A stretch of 64,000 nt of DNA. It comes from Clitopilus passeckerianus. Its lineage: Eukaryota > Basidiomycota > Agaricomycetes > Agaricales > Entolomataceae. The notes beneath the pieces were generated by a model. The model was not told the DNA's origin and made no database searches. It worked only from the letters and a program-made list of their open reading frames with translations. A program made the translations under genes and the position numbers. Shown here piece by piece: positions 11,662 to 22,073 of this stretch (positions are counted from its first letter, which is position 1; every line of letters begins with the position of its first letter). The stretch is taken from contig CALYLX010000099.1 in assembly GCA_944990035.1 (NCBI GenBank), positions 1 through 64,000 on the forward strand, given 5' to 3'.

Positions 11662-12664
11662 TTAGGCTAGAACCCGAGCGTCTGCCTTCATAGGCAAAAT
11701 ACCACGAAGGAAATCCGCGTAATGATTGCCCAACCATAGTGGCATCGGAAACGCTGCAAGAACCAGGCCAATGACAATCCTGTCGCCTACGTGGTACCTT
11801 GAGCACCGAATCCTGTGGTGACCAGAAAACGACATACACACCATATATCCGGTAAAAATCCAGCTCAAAGTCGTAAAACAAGTCCAACGATCGTATCCCC
11901 GCTCGCTTCAAGGGCGGGATGCATAACTTTAACGACCCGGTCAGCGCGCAGTTCTGAATGTAAAATTGTACACCTCACCAGAAGCTTCACAGGATAGGCT
12001 ATGGCGAGGAGGTAAATGACATATAGACATGGCCACATGAGCAATGAGGTCACCCAATTGACCAGCCATGAGTCATATATTTGAGCGTACACCATCGGTA
12101 GGACTATAGAGAACATCACAGTCCATGATACAATCAGAACGAAGGTGAATATTAGGTCTGGGGAGTTGCGTCAGCCTAAACCCCGCGGCAAAGAAACGGC
12201 GCCTAACTCGAAGTGACAATGAATGTCAAAATGTAGAAGAGGTCAAGTGGGTAGTCATCGTGGAAGAACCAAGGCGCAATCGGCGGGCTGAGATTCTCGT
12301 ACATACCGACCCAGTATGACCTATACTTCTAGTCAGCTCGTTCTAGAGAGACATGGAAGGAGGGTACCCTGCAGCAAAGATTGAACCACCAGCCCAGTCG
12401 ACCCAAGTCGCACTGACTACGCCTGTTCTTAATCCTTCTATCGTCTTTGCTGTTCCGAAAGAGAGAATTATGGTCATATTGAGCAGCCGGTATCCGGTCA
12501 CTTTGACTCGGAGAGGGTAATGTATATTGTTGGTCGAAGACGGCCCAGAACTTCCCGAACTACGAAAGACATCATGTACCGTGAAAGTGTTGGCCTGCTG
12601 ACGGAACGTACCGGCTCAAGAGAGGCATCTCCACGCCATAGTCGGTTTCCTGCAATGGAGTCAT
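11662..12664 (-). CDS. Copy E: multi-pass membrane protein of unknown function
   Basis: Complete reading from MTPLQETDYGVEMPLLS (start 12664) to DARVLA (stop 11662-11664). A first intron (donor GTACGT, acceptor TTTCGTAG, about 50 nt) joins MPLLSR to SGSSGPSSTNNIHYPLRVKV. Then follow TGYRLLNMTIILSFGTAKT, WVDWAGGSIFAA, the signature SYWVGMYENLSPPIAPWFFH with DDYPLDLFYI, a hydrophobic exon (FVLIVSWTVMFSIVLPMVYA; WPCLYVIYLLAIAYPV), the juxtamembrane piece RAGIRSLDLFYDFELDFYRI, and the last helix IVIGLVLAAFPMPLWLG. About 4-5 membrane segments are predicted. Function and family name are unknown to me. It is head-to-tail with copy F, 258 bp apart, which suggests tandem duplication. Confidence 0.75.
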
Positions 12665-12922
12665 GCAAAAGGCTCCAAGGGAAGGAGCAGCCAGGAGTCG
12701 ACTCTTGACAGACTCGTAGCTTCTTATTCTCAGGTTGTGCAAGCAAAGCCCTTTACCAGTGTGATCCGGAGTACTCAGAGCCAAGAATCAGCTGACAATA
12801 CCCCCGCATTATCTCGGCGGATAGTAGGAAAGGGCTTCGGAACTAGGCGCTGACGACGAGGGCTAGGTGCATTTTACATCTATACAATGCAATTCCGGGA
12901 GGACGAGTACAATCATGAAAAA

Positions 12923-14082
12923 CTATTTGCCAGTAATCAACGCAGATTTCAACGACAACATTGTCCCCAAGGAAAATGCCAAAGGCATCACCGTCATTGG
13001 CACACCATACAGAAGGGCTGATGAGAATCAATGTAAGTAAATAACGCAGGGCTGAAATGAAGGGGACCCACGATGCTTATTGTACCGATTCCGGACTTTG
13101 TTTGCAATGCTTCGGACCCCTTGCCATACCCGATTGACCTGAGAGACTGTTCTCTGAAAGCAGAGGGTCATAAGCATCGTACACATCCCGAAAACGAGCG
13201 CAGACTGACGAGAAGAGCGACCAGCATTATGCACGCAAGCGCCAGAAGAAAAGACCCCATAGTTAGGGCGGGGAACCAGAGTAATATTGCAATACCCTCT
13301 CCAAATAGGTAGAGCGTTGAAGCATCCTTGGGGTCAGTGGATGGTCCCGGAAAGATGCGTCCGGTGGTGAATGCGTAAAGCATGAGGAGTGAGTACGGGA
13401 TAGTGATTATAAGAGTTGCGCAGCAGCCTGAATGAACGTTGTTGGCTCAACGAAGCGGAGATCAAGGCGGGTCGAGTAAACGCACCAGCAGCCATTCCGG
13501 CGAGAGGGACATAGAGGAGATCCAACGCACAATCTTCATGAAAGAACCAAGGAGCGACAGGCGGTCGGAGAGGCTCGTACAAGCCAAGCCAGTAGAGTCT
13601 AAGGAGGGAGTGAGGATATGGGTGTGATGGACGATAGTATGAAACATACAGTGAGGCGATAACGGCACCAAATACCCACTCCAACCAAGTGGCGGTGAGG
13701 GCACTGTTCTGCAGGCTTTCGACTGCTTTTGCAGTCCCAAACGCAAGAAAGAGGACAAGAGTCAATAGACGATAGGCAGTTAGCTTCACTCTGAATGGCT
13801 GTCCTGAACGGTCCTCCCAAGTTTCACCCGCGTTTTCATTTGAGAGGAGGGGAGTTTCGACACCACTGACGTTCTCATCTTCCCTTTCCGAACCCTATTT
13901 TAGCTATGCGTTCTAGCATGGACATGAGAACTCACGGATAACGCTCTCGTAATTCCGTACCTTCAATGCCACTTTCAATTTCCAGAGTCGTTCGACGGCT
14001 AAAACGAAGGATCCTTCAGTCAAACGGAGATACATTTACGGAAGTGAGAATACCTTGTCTGTCGTTGCCGCCGACTACTCAT
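12923..14082 (-). CDS. Copy F: multi-pass membrane protein of unknown function
   Basis: Starts MSSRRQRQTSRRTTLEIESG at 14082. A short intron and a second one (donor GTGAGT, acceptor GGAAAG) lead to EDENVSGVETPLLSNENAGE, then QPFRVKLTAYRLLTLVLF-LAFGTAKAVESL and TATWLEWVFGAVIASL. The signature exon reads YWLGLYEPLRPPVAPWFFHE, followed by ALDLLYVPLAGMAAG, a long two-helix exon (CCATLIITIPYSLLMLYAF; ILLWFPALTMGSFLLALAC), a basic linker RTVSQVNRVWQGVRS, and the last helix LLYGVPMTVMPLAFSLGTML ending SALITGK (stop 12923-12925). The frame is continuous over six introns, so it appears functional. This is the best reference for the family. The Ser/Thr/Glu-rich leader would lie on one side of the membrane. 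Function unknown. Confidence 0.78.
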
Positions 14083-14692
14083 TAGCGGAACCAACGAGCT
14101 TTGAGGATACACTCGACCACTTCGCGGAGGTGTTCAGAATATCTCTCAGTGATACTTGGCTGTGAGATGCTGTGGATGTTGGATGCGGTGGACGTGCATG
14201 GCAACTGCTGCACAGCGATAGCAGACATGATGCATGTCGTTGTTAAGTCTAACTGGGGCAAGAAGCACTGATTGGACTGGGCAGGCACACTAAGTTTAGG
14301 GCAGGTCTTAGAGCCTTCAAAGCCATGTTGGTATTACGACCGAAGCCATCCTATGGCACGAAAAGCCTGCTTCAGTGACGGCAGAAGGTAGATCGGTGAG
14401 AGTTGTACTTGGGCCCTTGATGTAGTTTGTAACTCATTTGGGGCCGACGAAGAGTCCCTTCCCAGGGATGGGTCTGAATACGTGCGAGATGGTGGTGAGC
14501 GTCGAAGGTTCTGACATCCCGTATAACTAATACACCCCTGGTATCTTTTGAGATATCAGCACACTCAGGTTATTGATGATGATGACGAATAGAGGTGAAT
14601 CCTGATTGAGGACTCGAAGTTAAGGGCAGGCCTCAATGCAGTGCAAAGAGGCAGTGCTTAATCTCATCATTCTCGATTTCTTCGTTCAGTTC
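14083..14692. other. Divergent promoter region
   Basis: About 600 bp between the start of copy F (minus) and the first F-box-like gene (plus). No gene seen. An in-frame extension of the downstream gene to an ATG at 14636 is possible. Confidence 0.5.
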
Positions 14693-16050
14693 ATGGTCAT
14701 GTACCAAATCGTGCAGGACGTTCAGGAAACTATCCTGAACTTTTTGGTCTTTCCTGACGACCTCTCTACACTACTCGATTGTGGTCTTGTCTGCAAACAG
14801 TGGCTGGGGAACACCCGACCAGTTGTCTTTAGTCGATATGAAGTAATACTTCGGAATAACTCGCAGCTAAGAGGGGAATCAACGAGAACGAATACCTTTG
14901 TCGATATCATTCACTCTCCAAAATCGACGTTCCCCGCGTATATCCAAAACTTATATGTTTCTGAGGAGCCTGTGCAGGGACCCACCACCCCTTCTGCAAG
15001 GACCGATTTCACTTGGATACCAATGGGGGATATACTATCAGCGATATCCAGGCTATCCTCTCTTCGGAGTCTCCATATTACCTCTCATAGTGATTGGGAT
15101 GTTCTCTCATCACTCATCTCTCGCACCCTCCATGGATTAAGCAGCGTCACGAGATTGAAACTTGACTATGTATTTCTCAGATACCCCTACCAACTATGTC
15201 AGACCACGATAGGCACATTTCGGTCTCTAAAAGACCTTGAAATCGAAGGAAGATGCCTTGAATCAAACCCTCCGGCCGAGCACCTCGGTTTTCCCGCTAG
15301 TTTCCTCCGATCCATTACCCTTACATTCGGAGCGATCGCATGTCCATCCCACTTAGTAGAGGCTTTCCTGCTTGCGCCCCTAGGTGTTGAAAAGTTGGAG
15401 GTCCGGGAAATCAAGCTACCAGCAGATGGCCAAGAAATTGATAGCTTCGTCCAGCGGGCCGGGCCTAATTTGCACCAGGCAATCTTTGACTGCAAGTCTT
15501 TAGTCCCACAGGTATCCCAGAATGGGGCAATGGTCGGTGAGTTCGGGATCGAGCTAGTAGAACCATTATACACTGATACTTCTCTCGTTTAGCGACCGAA
15601 TTTCCTGTCTCTCTCTCCGAAAACACGAATCTGAAGTCACTCACAGTCGAGATGTTGATCGCCCCTACTGCTAGTGGTATTGTCCCGCAATCGTACTGGC
15701 TTGTGAATATGTGCAAGACCCTTAACTCCTCTGCCTTCTCCGAACTCACGATTATGCTTGAAATACATCCCATCATTCTCAGCGTCCTCATGAATGTCGT
15801 AGTCAACTTCCCTCCATTCCTAGAAGCCCTAAATCGCAACGGCGTTTTTCCCCAGGTCAATCTTATATTCAAATTTACGGAAGAATCCGCCGCTGTAAAT
15901 CGAGAGCGAATCTGCGAGGCTACTGAAGAGATCCAAACAGAGTTGGCAGTCATAAACCGTCAAAATAGATTGAAAGTGGTTTGGGGTAAGTCTACTTTTC
16001 TCCATCGTTAGGGGCATCTCCTAACAACTCGCACAGATGAATTCCAGTAA
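14693..16050 (+). CDS. F-box-like / leucine-rich-repeat-type protein
   Basis: About 415 aa. The N-terminus, QETILNFLVFPDDLSTLLDC followed by GLVCKQWLGNTRPVVFSRY, is an F-box-like module with the typical 'GLVCKxW' helix and an arriving 'xxF' strand. The rest is a string of irregular leucine-rich segments (LSSLRSLHITS, SLKDLEIEGR, NTNLKSLTVEML). Such proteins usually act as substrate adaptors of SCF ubiquitin ligases through Skp1, but here that is inferred only from fold-like features. Introns are at about 15538-15592 (GTGAGT...TTTAG) and 15986-16036 (GTAAGT...CACAG). The last exon gives only the end of the protein (WDEFQ, stop 16048-16050). I chose the ATG at 14693; one at 14699 or 14636 is possible. 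It is followed 370 bp later by a second gene of the same type. Confidence 0.72.
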
Positions 16051-16423
16051 CCGGGCACGCTGACACGGGTAAGTTTGGGGTGGGGGTTAGGGAAGGTACT
16101 GTAGCAGAACCGTTTTACTTGTTCGCATGCAGTAGCCTATAGCCTGCACAATCTCGTTAATTTGTTCTCGTTCTATCATGACCTGGGTCAACTGACTACT
16201 TCTATGATCGGTGAGAGGCTCATATTCCGTATGTCCGAGTCTCTCAACCCAAACTGCTTTCGAACTTTCTTCTCTGCAACCCATAAAGCTGCTATGATCG
16301 TCAGATCCTCCGATCCGAGTCCCAGTGACTATGCATTCATGATCAGTCTCGGTCACGCAGCATGAGTCACTCATTCCTGGTTTCCCTCTACGATCACGAC
16401 CTGGCTTCTCCTCAGGAAAACGT

Positions 16424-17482
16424 ATGGACGTTCTCAATATGGACATTCAGGGCTGCATTGCCGAGCATATTCCACCTCAATCCATTGGAAAGTGCTGCCT
16501 CATTTCGAGACACTGGCTTCGGCGTTTGCGGTCTGCCTACTTCGCCGAGGTCGAGGTCACACTATCCGTCCAGTTTCTCCCCGGCCGTGGCCAAACAGTT
16601 GAGAAAGCGACCGACTATGTCGTACAACTAATCGATTCTCCGTATTCAACACTTCCGGAGCATGCTCGATTTGTATCCGTCGTTGGCCCGGAACGCGACA
16701 TCCACAGCGACGAATGGTACACTTTATCAGGAATCCAGAAATCACCAACCATGGGAGAGAAGTATGAATATGTTAGTTCAGTAATCATCCCGGCTCTCAG
16801 CCGCATCAGAAACCTGAAGCAACTTGAACTATGGGCTATCAATTGGAATCCCCTGGACGAAAGTGCTCGAGAAAGTCTCACATCACTCCAGAATGTCGAC
16901 ACTTTGCGGTTATTCGACATCGATCACATTTCCCTCCACAATTTACTTGACTCTAGTACCTCCAATCCTCTGGTGCACAACCTTAGTTGCATCTCCTTTG
17001 ACATTGCGGAATCTGCAAGCATCTCTCAGGGTGAGTTTCCGTCAGATTCGGTCTTCATTTCTAAGGCTTACAATCGCCGACCAGGTTCTGATCTCCCATT
17101 TTCTTTGGATTCTATTCAAGACTTGAAAACCCTCGAAATTGGATCGTTCTATCAGTACGATGGCCGGCTGAATCAAAATGTTTGGTTGGCCAATCTCGTA
17201 CGGTCGATAAAATCCACGCGTTTCTCTCGGCTCGAGCTTGTAATTGTGGTATATCGTGGCCTTGAGCCTGAGGAATACATTCCCCAACTCCAATTCAACT
17301 TCGCTCACACCGAGACCGCACTTTTGGAGAGAGCTCAGGTTCCACAACTACAACTCACATTCGAGCAGACGCCTCCTGATTACTGGAGCGAAGGCGAGGC
17401 TCGCAAGGTAGAAAAGGACGCTCAAGAGGGGTTGGATAGGATTTTCAAGAAGGGTAAACTGATCGTCAAGTGTTTGTCATAA
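16424..17482 (+). CDS. F-box-like / leucine-rich-repeat-type protein
   Basis: A single uninterrupted frame of 352 aa. The N-terminus MDVLNMDIQGCIAEHIPPQS then CCLISRHWLRRLRSAYFAEV is an F-box-like module similar to that of the gene at 49.9-51.2 kb (CLVSRHWLARLRSRYFAGH). Leucine-rich segments follow (NLKQLELWAINW, NVDTLRLFDIDH, DLKTLEIGSF). The C-terminus has the ALLERAQVPQLQLTF ... GLDRIFKKGKLIVK pattern that closes several F-box-like proteins in this window (compare LLEREQLPLLSLVF at 49.9 kb). A role as SCF adaptor is inferred. It lies directly downstream of another F-box-like gene on the same strand, probably an old tandem pair, though sequence likeness between the two is low. Confidence 0.75.
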   Translation: MDVLNMDIQGCIAEHIPPQSIGKCCLISRHWLRRLRSAYFAEVEVTLSVQFLPGRGQTVEKATDYVVQLIDSPYSTLPEHARFVSVVGPERDIHSDEWYTLSGIQKSPTMGEKYEYVSSVIIPALSRIRNLKQLELWAINWNPLDESARESLTSLQNVDTLRLFDIDHISLHNLLDSSTSNPLVHNLSCISFDIAESASISQGEFPSDSVFISKAYNRRPGSDLPFSLDSIQDLKTLEIGSFYQYDGRLNQNVWLANLVRSIKSTRFSRLELVIVVYRGLEPEEYIPQLQFNFAHTETALLERAQVPQLQLTFEQTPPDYWSEGEARKVEKDAQEGLDRIFKKGKLIVKCLS

Positions 17483-17737
17483 TGGGGATGTTCATTTGTG
17501 CTAACGCATTGTGGATGTAGAAGAGGTGAAGGGTAAAAGGAAGAGAGTCGTATCGAACCAACAAGCTGTACATGTAAGGATAGTAAAACCAATACGCGGC
17601 GGGTACATCCCGAACGAACATAGTATAACGAGGTATCAACAACTGGCCAATGTGAATAGGAAATTAGAAATAACGATAAAAGTTTCCGCAAATAGTCCAT
17701 AAATGAAAGCAGGTCCCAAGCATGAACGAAACTCGTC

Positions 17738-19437
17738 TCAGCTGCTACAGCATTCTCCCCTCCCGGCTCTGCCCATCCATAGCCACTGGCCGTCAGCTGC
17801 TCCACCACTCCATCCTCTCCCATTCCTCCCCCTGTGCCCTAGACGGATAGTCTCGCTGGCACTGGCATCCCTTTCCCTGATATACATCCTCCTCGCCTCC
17901 CTCCGCTCTTCAAACTCCCACCTCCTGATCACCCTCTTCGCGATATACTCAAACACCTCCTTCACGCCCTCCCCAGTCTTTGCAGACGTGAAGAACAGCT
18001 TCGGACCCGTATCCGGCGGTGGTGGAAGGATAGGCGGGTCTGGGTGTGCTTGAGTAGCATCCAGATGCGGTGACAGGGATGACGTAAAGGAGGTTGAGTG
18101 AGGCTGCTCGTTGGTGGGCGTGGTGATGGCAGTCTTGGATTGCTGTGCAGGCACGCTTTCACGAGCAAATAAGCTGGGTGTGATTGTTGCTGCGCTGCCG
18201 GAACTTGCACTTCCCATAGAGGCACCGGTCATCCTACGGCTTCGTGTGCTGCCGTTGATGGAGGGCGGAAGCGAGAGGAATGGTTCGTCGTCTTCGAAAG
18301 AAGACACTAGTGAACTGAGGGAGGAGCTTGAGGGGCGATGATTGAGTCGTCCGGATCCGGTGCGGGAGGACGAAGAAGGTAGGTCTGGGGTACTTCGAGC
18401 AGAGTGGTACTGGTCAAAGAAGGATGAGGAGGGTGTGTGGTAGATTGATAGGGTGCTGGCGGCAGTAGTCGTTGCTGTGCCCATGTAGAACCTGTTGGAC
18501 GACCTTGAGCGAGACTTGGTGAGGCGGTGCCTGGGCGAGCTGGATGTTGATGCAGAGGGAGAAGGCTCGACAGAACCATTTGCTTGAGGTTTGGGGGACT
18601 TCAACTTCCCGTTAGAAGTGGGAGGAATGTCGATAGGGTCTGGTGATGGGGTTTTTGGGGATGGAGTTTGGGTGTTCGGGGAGGGTATTTCGACAGTGAC
18701 ATTTGGGCGTATGGTAGCATGGGACTCCGATAGCGTGTCTGCAGCGGTAGCAGAAGCATCTGTATCGCCTTCGTATACTGGTGATGGCGATCTTGAGCGA
18801 GGAGGAACGAGTTCTTGGAGGAACTTTGACGCTTCCTCAGCGGTGACTGCACCATCCCCTTCGGCACCAATGGCTAAGCCATTCATTCTGCTGGGTGTAT
18901 TTATCAAGTCGGTCTTGTTTCCGACGACGCAGCAGCAGAAGTCCTGTATGTCTTCATCCTTCAGGGGTGCGCTCTGCTTGAACTCTGCCCACCACTTCGT
19001 TAACGCCTGCATGGTCTCGGCCGAGTTGACGTCGAACATGAGCAACGCTGCATCTGCGCCACGGAAGAAAGCTGTCGATAGACTAGAGAACCGTTCTTGA
19101 CCGGCGGTGTCCTACATGGAAAAAACGGATGTAAAAAAAGAGAAAAAATGTCGGTTGATCGGGTGCAGAAATAACAGTGCGGGGTTATTGACCGACCCAA
19201 ATTTGGAGCGTCACCGTCTCGGCGGGATTTGTAGGATGTGGTAGCGTCTTCGTTATGAAATCTGCGCCGATAGTAGCCCGGTATCCATTCGAAAAGCGAC
19301 CGGAAATGTACTGTCAAAAGTGGCCTGATGAGCTCCGTGCTGCGACAACGGTTCAACCGGGAATGACTCACCTGGCTTCGTAAACTCGTTTTCCCAACGC
19401 CTGAAGCTCCTATAACGACAAGCTTAATTGTGGGCAT
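17738..19437 (-). CDS. Rab7-like small GTPase with a long Ser/Pro-rich insertion
   Basis: Starts MPTIKLVVIGASGVGKTSL (P-loop GASGVGKT) at 19437. Exon 2 carries FSNGYRATIGADFITK, the switch I pattern typical of Rab7/Ypt7 (ATIGADF). Exon 3 carries WDTAGQERFSSL (G3), WWAEFKQ, and VVGNKTD (G4). Instead of the usual 25-30 residues to G5, about 240 Ser/Pro/Thr-rich residues are inserted (for example SPSPSASTSSSPRHRL) before FFTSAKTGEGVKEVFEYIA (G5 and last helix). A basic tail follows, ending ECCSS, a double-cysteine CCXX prenylation motif, so it should be geranylgeranylated and membrane bound. Total about 520 aa against about 205 for ordinary Rab7. Likely role: late-endosome/vacuole traffic, by family. 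A canonical Ypt7 may exist elsewhere. Introns interrupt after SLRSQ and after LQIW. The stop is at 17738-17740. Confidence 0.88.
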
Positions 19438-19736
19438 TGCTCCGTGGTACGGCGGTTTTCAAGTAGCTCATGGGTCTGGGTAAAGGAATGTTGGTGTTCC
19501 TGCTCGAGACCAGTGGCAGCAGCGATCAAACTGTCATTTTGTCACGCGTGCTTGTATTCAGCCTGCCCGGATCAATTGCCGATTGCTTGCAATTCATTCC
19601 TCCGTCTTTGGGCGAGTACATCGGACAATATGGGGAAAGGCAATGAACATCGTGTATTGTACGATAGAGTAAAGTAATTAGTGCTAGGTATAGTGGTATA
19701 CGGTAAATACGTGTGGATATACAATATTAGGTCCAT

Positions 19737-21175
19737 TCAATAATCAATCATTACGGACAATCGTCTCTGTCGGTCAAGCGTCCTCATTTGCTTCCTGACA
19801 CCAATGATGAAGGCATCGAAATCGGTAACAATAACCCTCCTCGTCTGCATGAACGTCAAGTACACTGCGGATCTCCAGCTGCCAGCAGCTACCATTTTCC
19901 GGATTAGGGCTTCTTCAAGTACTGGAAGGTCGATTCTCTCGATCGCGGGTACCTTGAGGTGGTAAAACCACAGGTCCAAGTTCAGCTTGCTGAATTTGGG
20001 CGATACGATGGTGTTCACGGCCTCAGCTAACCACCCAAGGCTCCAAGGGCCTTCGTGGTCATACGGGACACAGTAGCTGACGTCAAGTCGGCGCAGGTTT
20101 TCGTTACGGGTGAAGTCGACGAGAAGGTAGGGAACTAGAAATATTCACTAGTTAGGAGCGTATCGCAAGCAGCGAGGGAAAACATACCAGGAACTTGAAT
20201 ATCCAGGAATAGGTGGCGTAGGTCGGCACCAGCGTACTGAACGAGAGCCTTAATCTTCAGCAAATGTCCGACCGAAGTGATCTCGCGGAATCCGAGATAT
20301 TCGCATTGCACTGGGAGGCAGCGAGTATCGAGGAGAGGCTGCATTCTGAAATGCATATCCAGCTCAACTCGGCGAAGCCTGGGGAGGAATGAAAGCTTTT
20401 GCGGTGGTTCGTCTGTAGGAGGTCGAGCAATGGCTTTCTGCGAAAAGTTGATCTCGGCGAGTTTCAATTCCTCAAGGCGAGAGAAACTTTGCAGGAGGGT
20501 GTCGAACAGGTGCTCCATGTCCTTGAAGGTGACCTTCTCCATCGTCAACGACGTAAGACTCTTGAGTTCCATGAGTACGGCGACGGAATCCGGCTTGAGC
20601 ATAACCCAGTGCATCGTCTTGAGCATCAACCTCTGTAGGTTGATGAATGCGCTGAGTTGATAGGTGAAAAGCCGGTTGAGGTACATGTAGTCCTCAGCAT
20701 TCCCGCAAGAGGTTATGTGCCTCCCACATGTCTCGTCAGAGCCCTTCATCCCCATATTGGTTATCGTCCCCCGAAGAGTTCCTGTTCGAGCACGAAGTAG
20801 GCGAATGAGCTCGTCGTTCTCCTCCCTCCACTCGGAGTACTGGTACCCGCCCTTGAATTCGTATTGTCGATGCGAGAAGTAAAGATAGCGTGCGTATTGA
20901 AGCCATTGTCGAGAGACGAGACCGTAAGAGAGGAGGGCACGAAGGTCTTTGGGTGCCAGGAAGTAGGCTTCGTCGAGAATTACGTTGATGATCTCTGTAG
21001 GGATTTCGGGGATTCTGGGTAGGGGCTTCCTGACGTTCTGCTGACAGCGCCAAATTGGTTAGTCATGGTGTGCAGTATTAGAGAATATACGATAACGTAC
21101 CACTCGAGCAGGCACCCTCTGTGTCGAGTGTTGCCCGGCTTGGGCTCCTGCAGTGCGCGGTCGCCGTAAACCCAT
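19737..21175 (-). CDS. F-box-like / leucine-rich-repeat-type protein
   Basis: Start at 21175 (MGLRRPRTAGAQAGQHSTQR). An intron (GTACGT...GTCAGCAG) leads to LPRIPEIPTEIINVILDEAY followed by PKDLRALLSYGLVSRQWLQY and ARYLYFSHRQYEF, a clear F-box-like module. Leucine-rich segments follow (INLQRLMLKTMHW, LKSLTSLTMEKVTF, LEELKLAEINF, LPRLRRVELDMHF). A second intron near 20135-20189 (GTATGT...TTCTAG) joins to PYLLVDFTRNENLRRLDVSY and the end RRLSVMIDY. About 420 aa. The start could be the upstream in-frame ATG at 21253. SCF adaptor function is inferred from the F-box-like region only. It is divergent with the Rab7-like gene's 5' end across 300 bp. Confidence 0.75.
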
Positions 21176-21494
21176 CCTCCGGAACCGTTTCAGAGGTCGT
21201 TGGTATAAATACTTACTCTGACACCTGGCAGGTACGGCGCGGGTGGAATCCAAGGAGATCGTAATCTGCTATTTGATCACAAGTTTCCGGGTCCAAAGTG
21301 GTAAATTTTGACGCTCTACCGCAGGGTTCATGGGAGCTTGCCATAAAAGGGTATCAGAAACGATGGCCAGATCCGATTATCAGCTGAGCTATCTCGGTTG
21401 TGCGCCGCATGCAGGCGCCATGAGTGCCTTGGCTGCGTGGTTGGAGCATCTTTGTGCCACGAAGAGGGACATTCCAGCTCCTGGTAGATAGACG

Positions 21495-22073
21495 TCAGCT
21501 CGATGTGTACTCCTGTAGTTCCCTACTTTGTATTACCTCCTTACACTTTGAATTGAGCTTTTCGCCAAGGGAAATGGAACGAAATGAAGAGGTTATGACA
21601 CATGCGTAGGTACGATTTCGGAAACCAGGAACAGCTATCGGGCCATTCCTTCCAGCCGGAATGATGGGAATTGCCAATCTCGACAAATTCCTCCCTGCGG
21701 GGTTACAAAAAACTTTCGCCTCCAATTTCATCCAATGTTTCTCCTCGGCAACCTTTGAGGCCACCAGGAAGCTCAGAGTTGTAATTCTTTGCAATACACT
21801 TGCGGTGGCGAATTCAAAAACGATCGGCACCCAGTCAGGCTCTCCCCGCAATATATCCCTGCCCAACTCTCTCATCCCTAGGTGAATCCCGCTTGTTCTT
21901 CGTGCCCTTGTCTTCCCACCGAGTCGCACATTGACATTGTCATCATTGCTGTGGGCGCCTTGAGATTCGATCGGTTGCTGCCTCGTGTTCTGAGGTTTCC
22001 AACGAAACGATGTGCTAAGGGCGGCTCGCATTGCCTTCAAAGGAAATTTGCTCAGGTTAGATAACACCTGCAC
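21495..22073 (-). CDS. Hypothetical ORF, uncertain
   Basis: A 192-aa open frame starting MQVLSNLSKFPLKAMRAALS. It contains no recognisable domain, and the opposite strand is also partly open (21661-21885, 21882-22064). It may be chance, or a remnant of an F-box-like gene. Kept only because of its length in an otherwise closed region. Confidence 0.2.
   Translation of the reverse strand: MQVLSNLSKFPLKAMRAALSTSFRWKPQNTRQQPIESQGAHSNDDNVNVRLGGKTRARRTSGIHLGMRELGRDILRGEPDWVPIVFEFATASVLQRITTLSFLVASKVAEEKHWMKLEAKVFCNPAGRNLSRLAIPIIPAGRNGPIAVPGFRNRTYACVITSSFRSISLGEKLNSKCKEVIQSRELQEYTSS

Noticed and set aside
18591..19100. 169-aa plus-strand ORF
   Set aside because: Antisense of the Rab7-like GTPase insertion and G domain; no independent motif.
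21330..21420. tRNA-like A-box (minus-strand TAGCTCAGCTG)
   Set aside because: No matching B-box, no closing acceptor stem and no plausible anticodon arm could be found.
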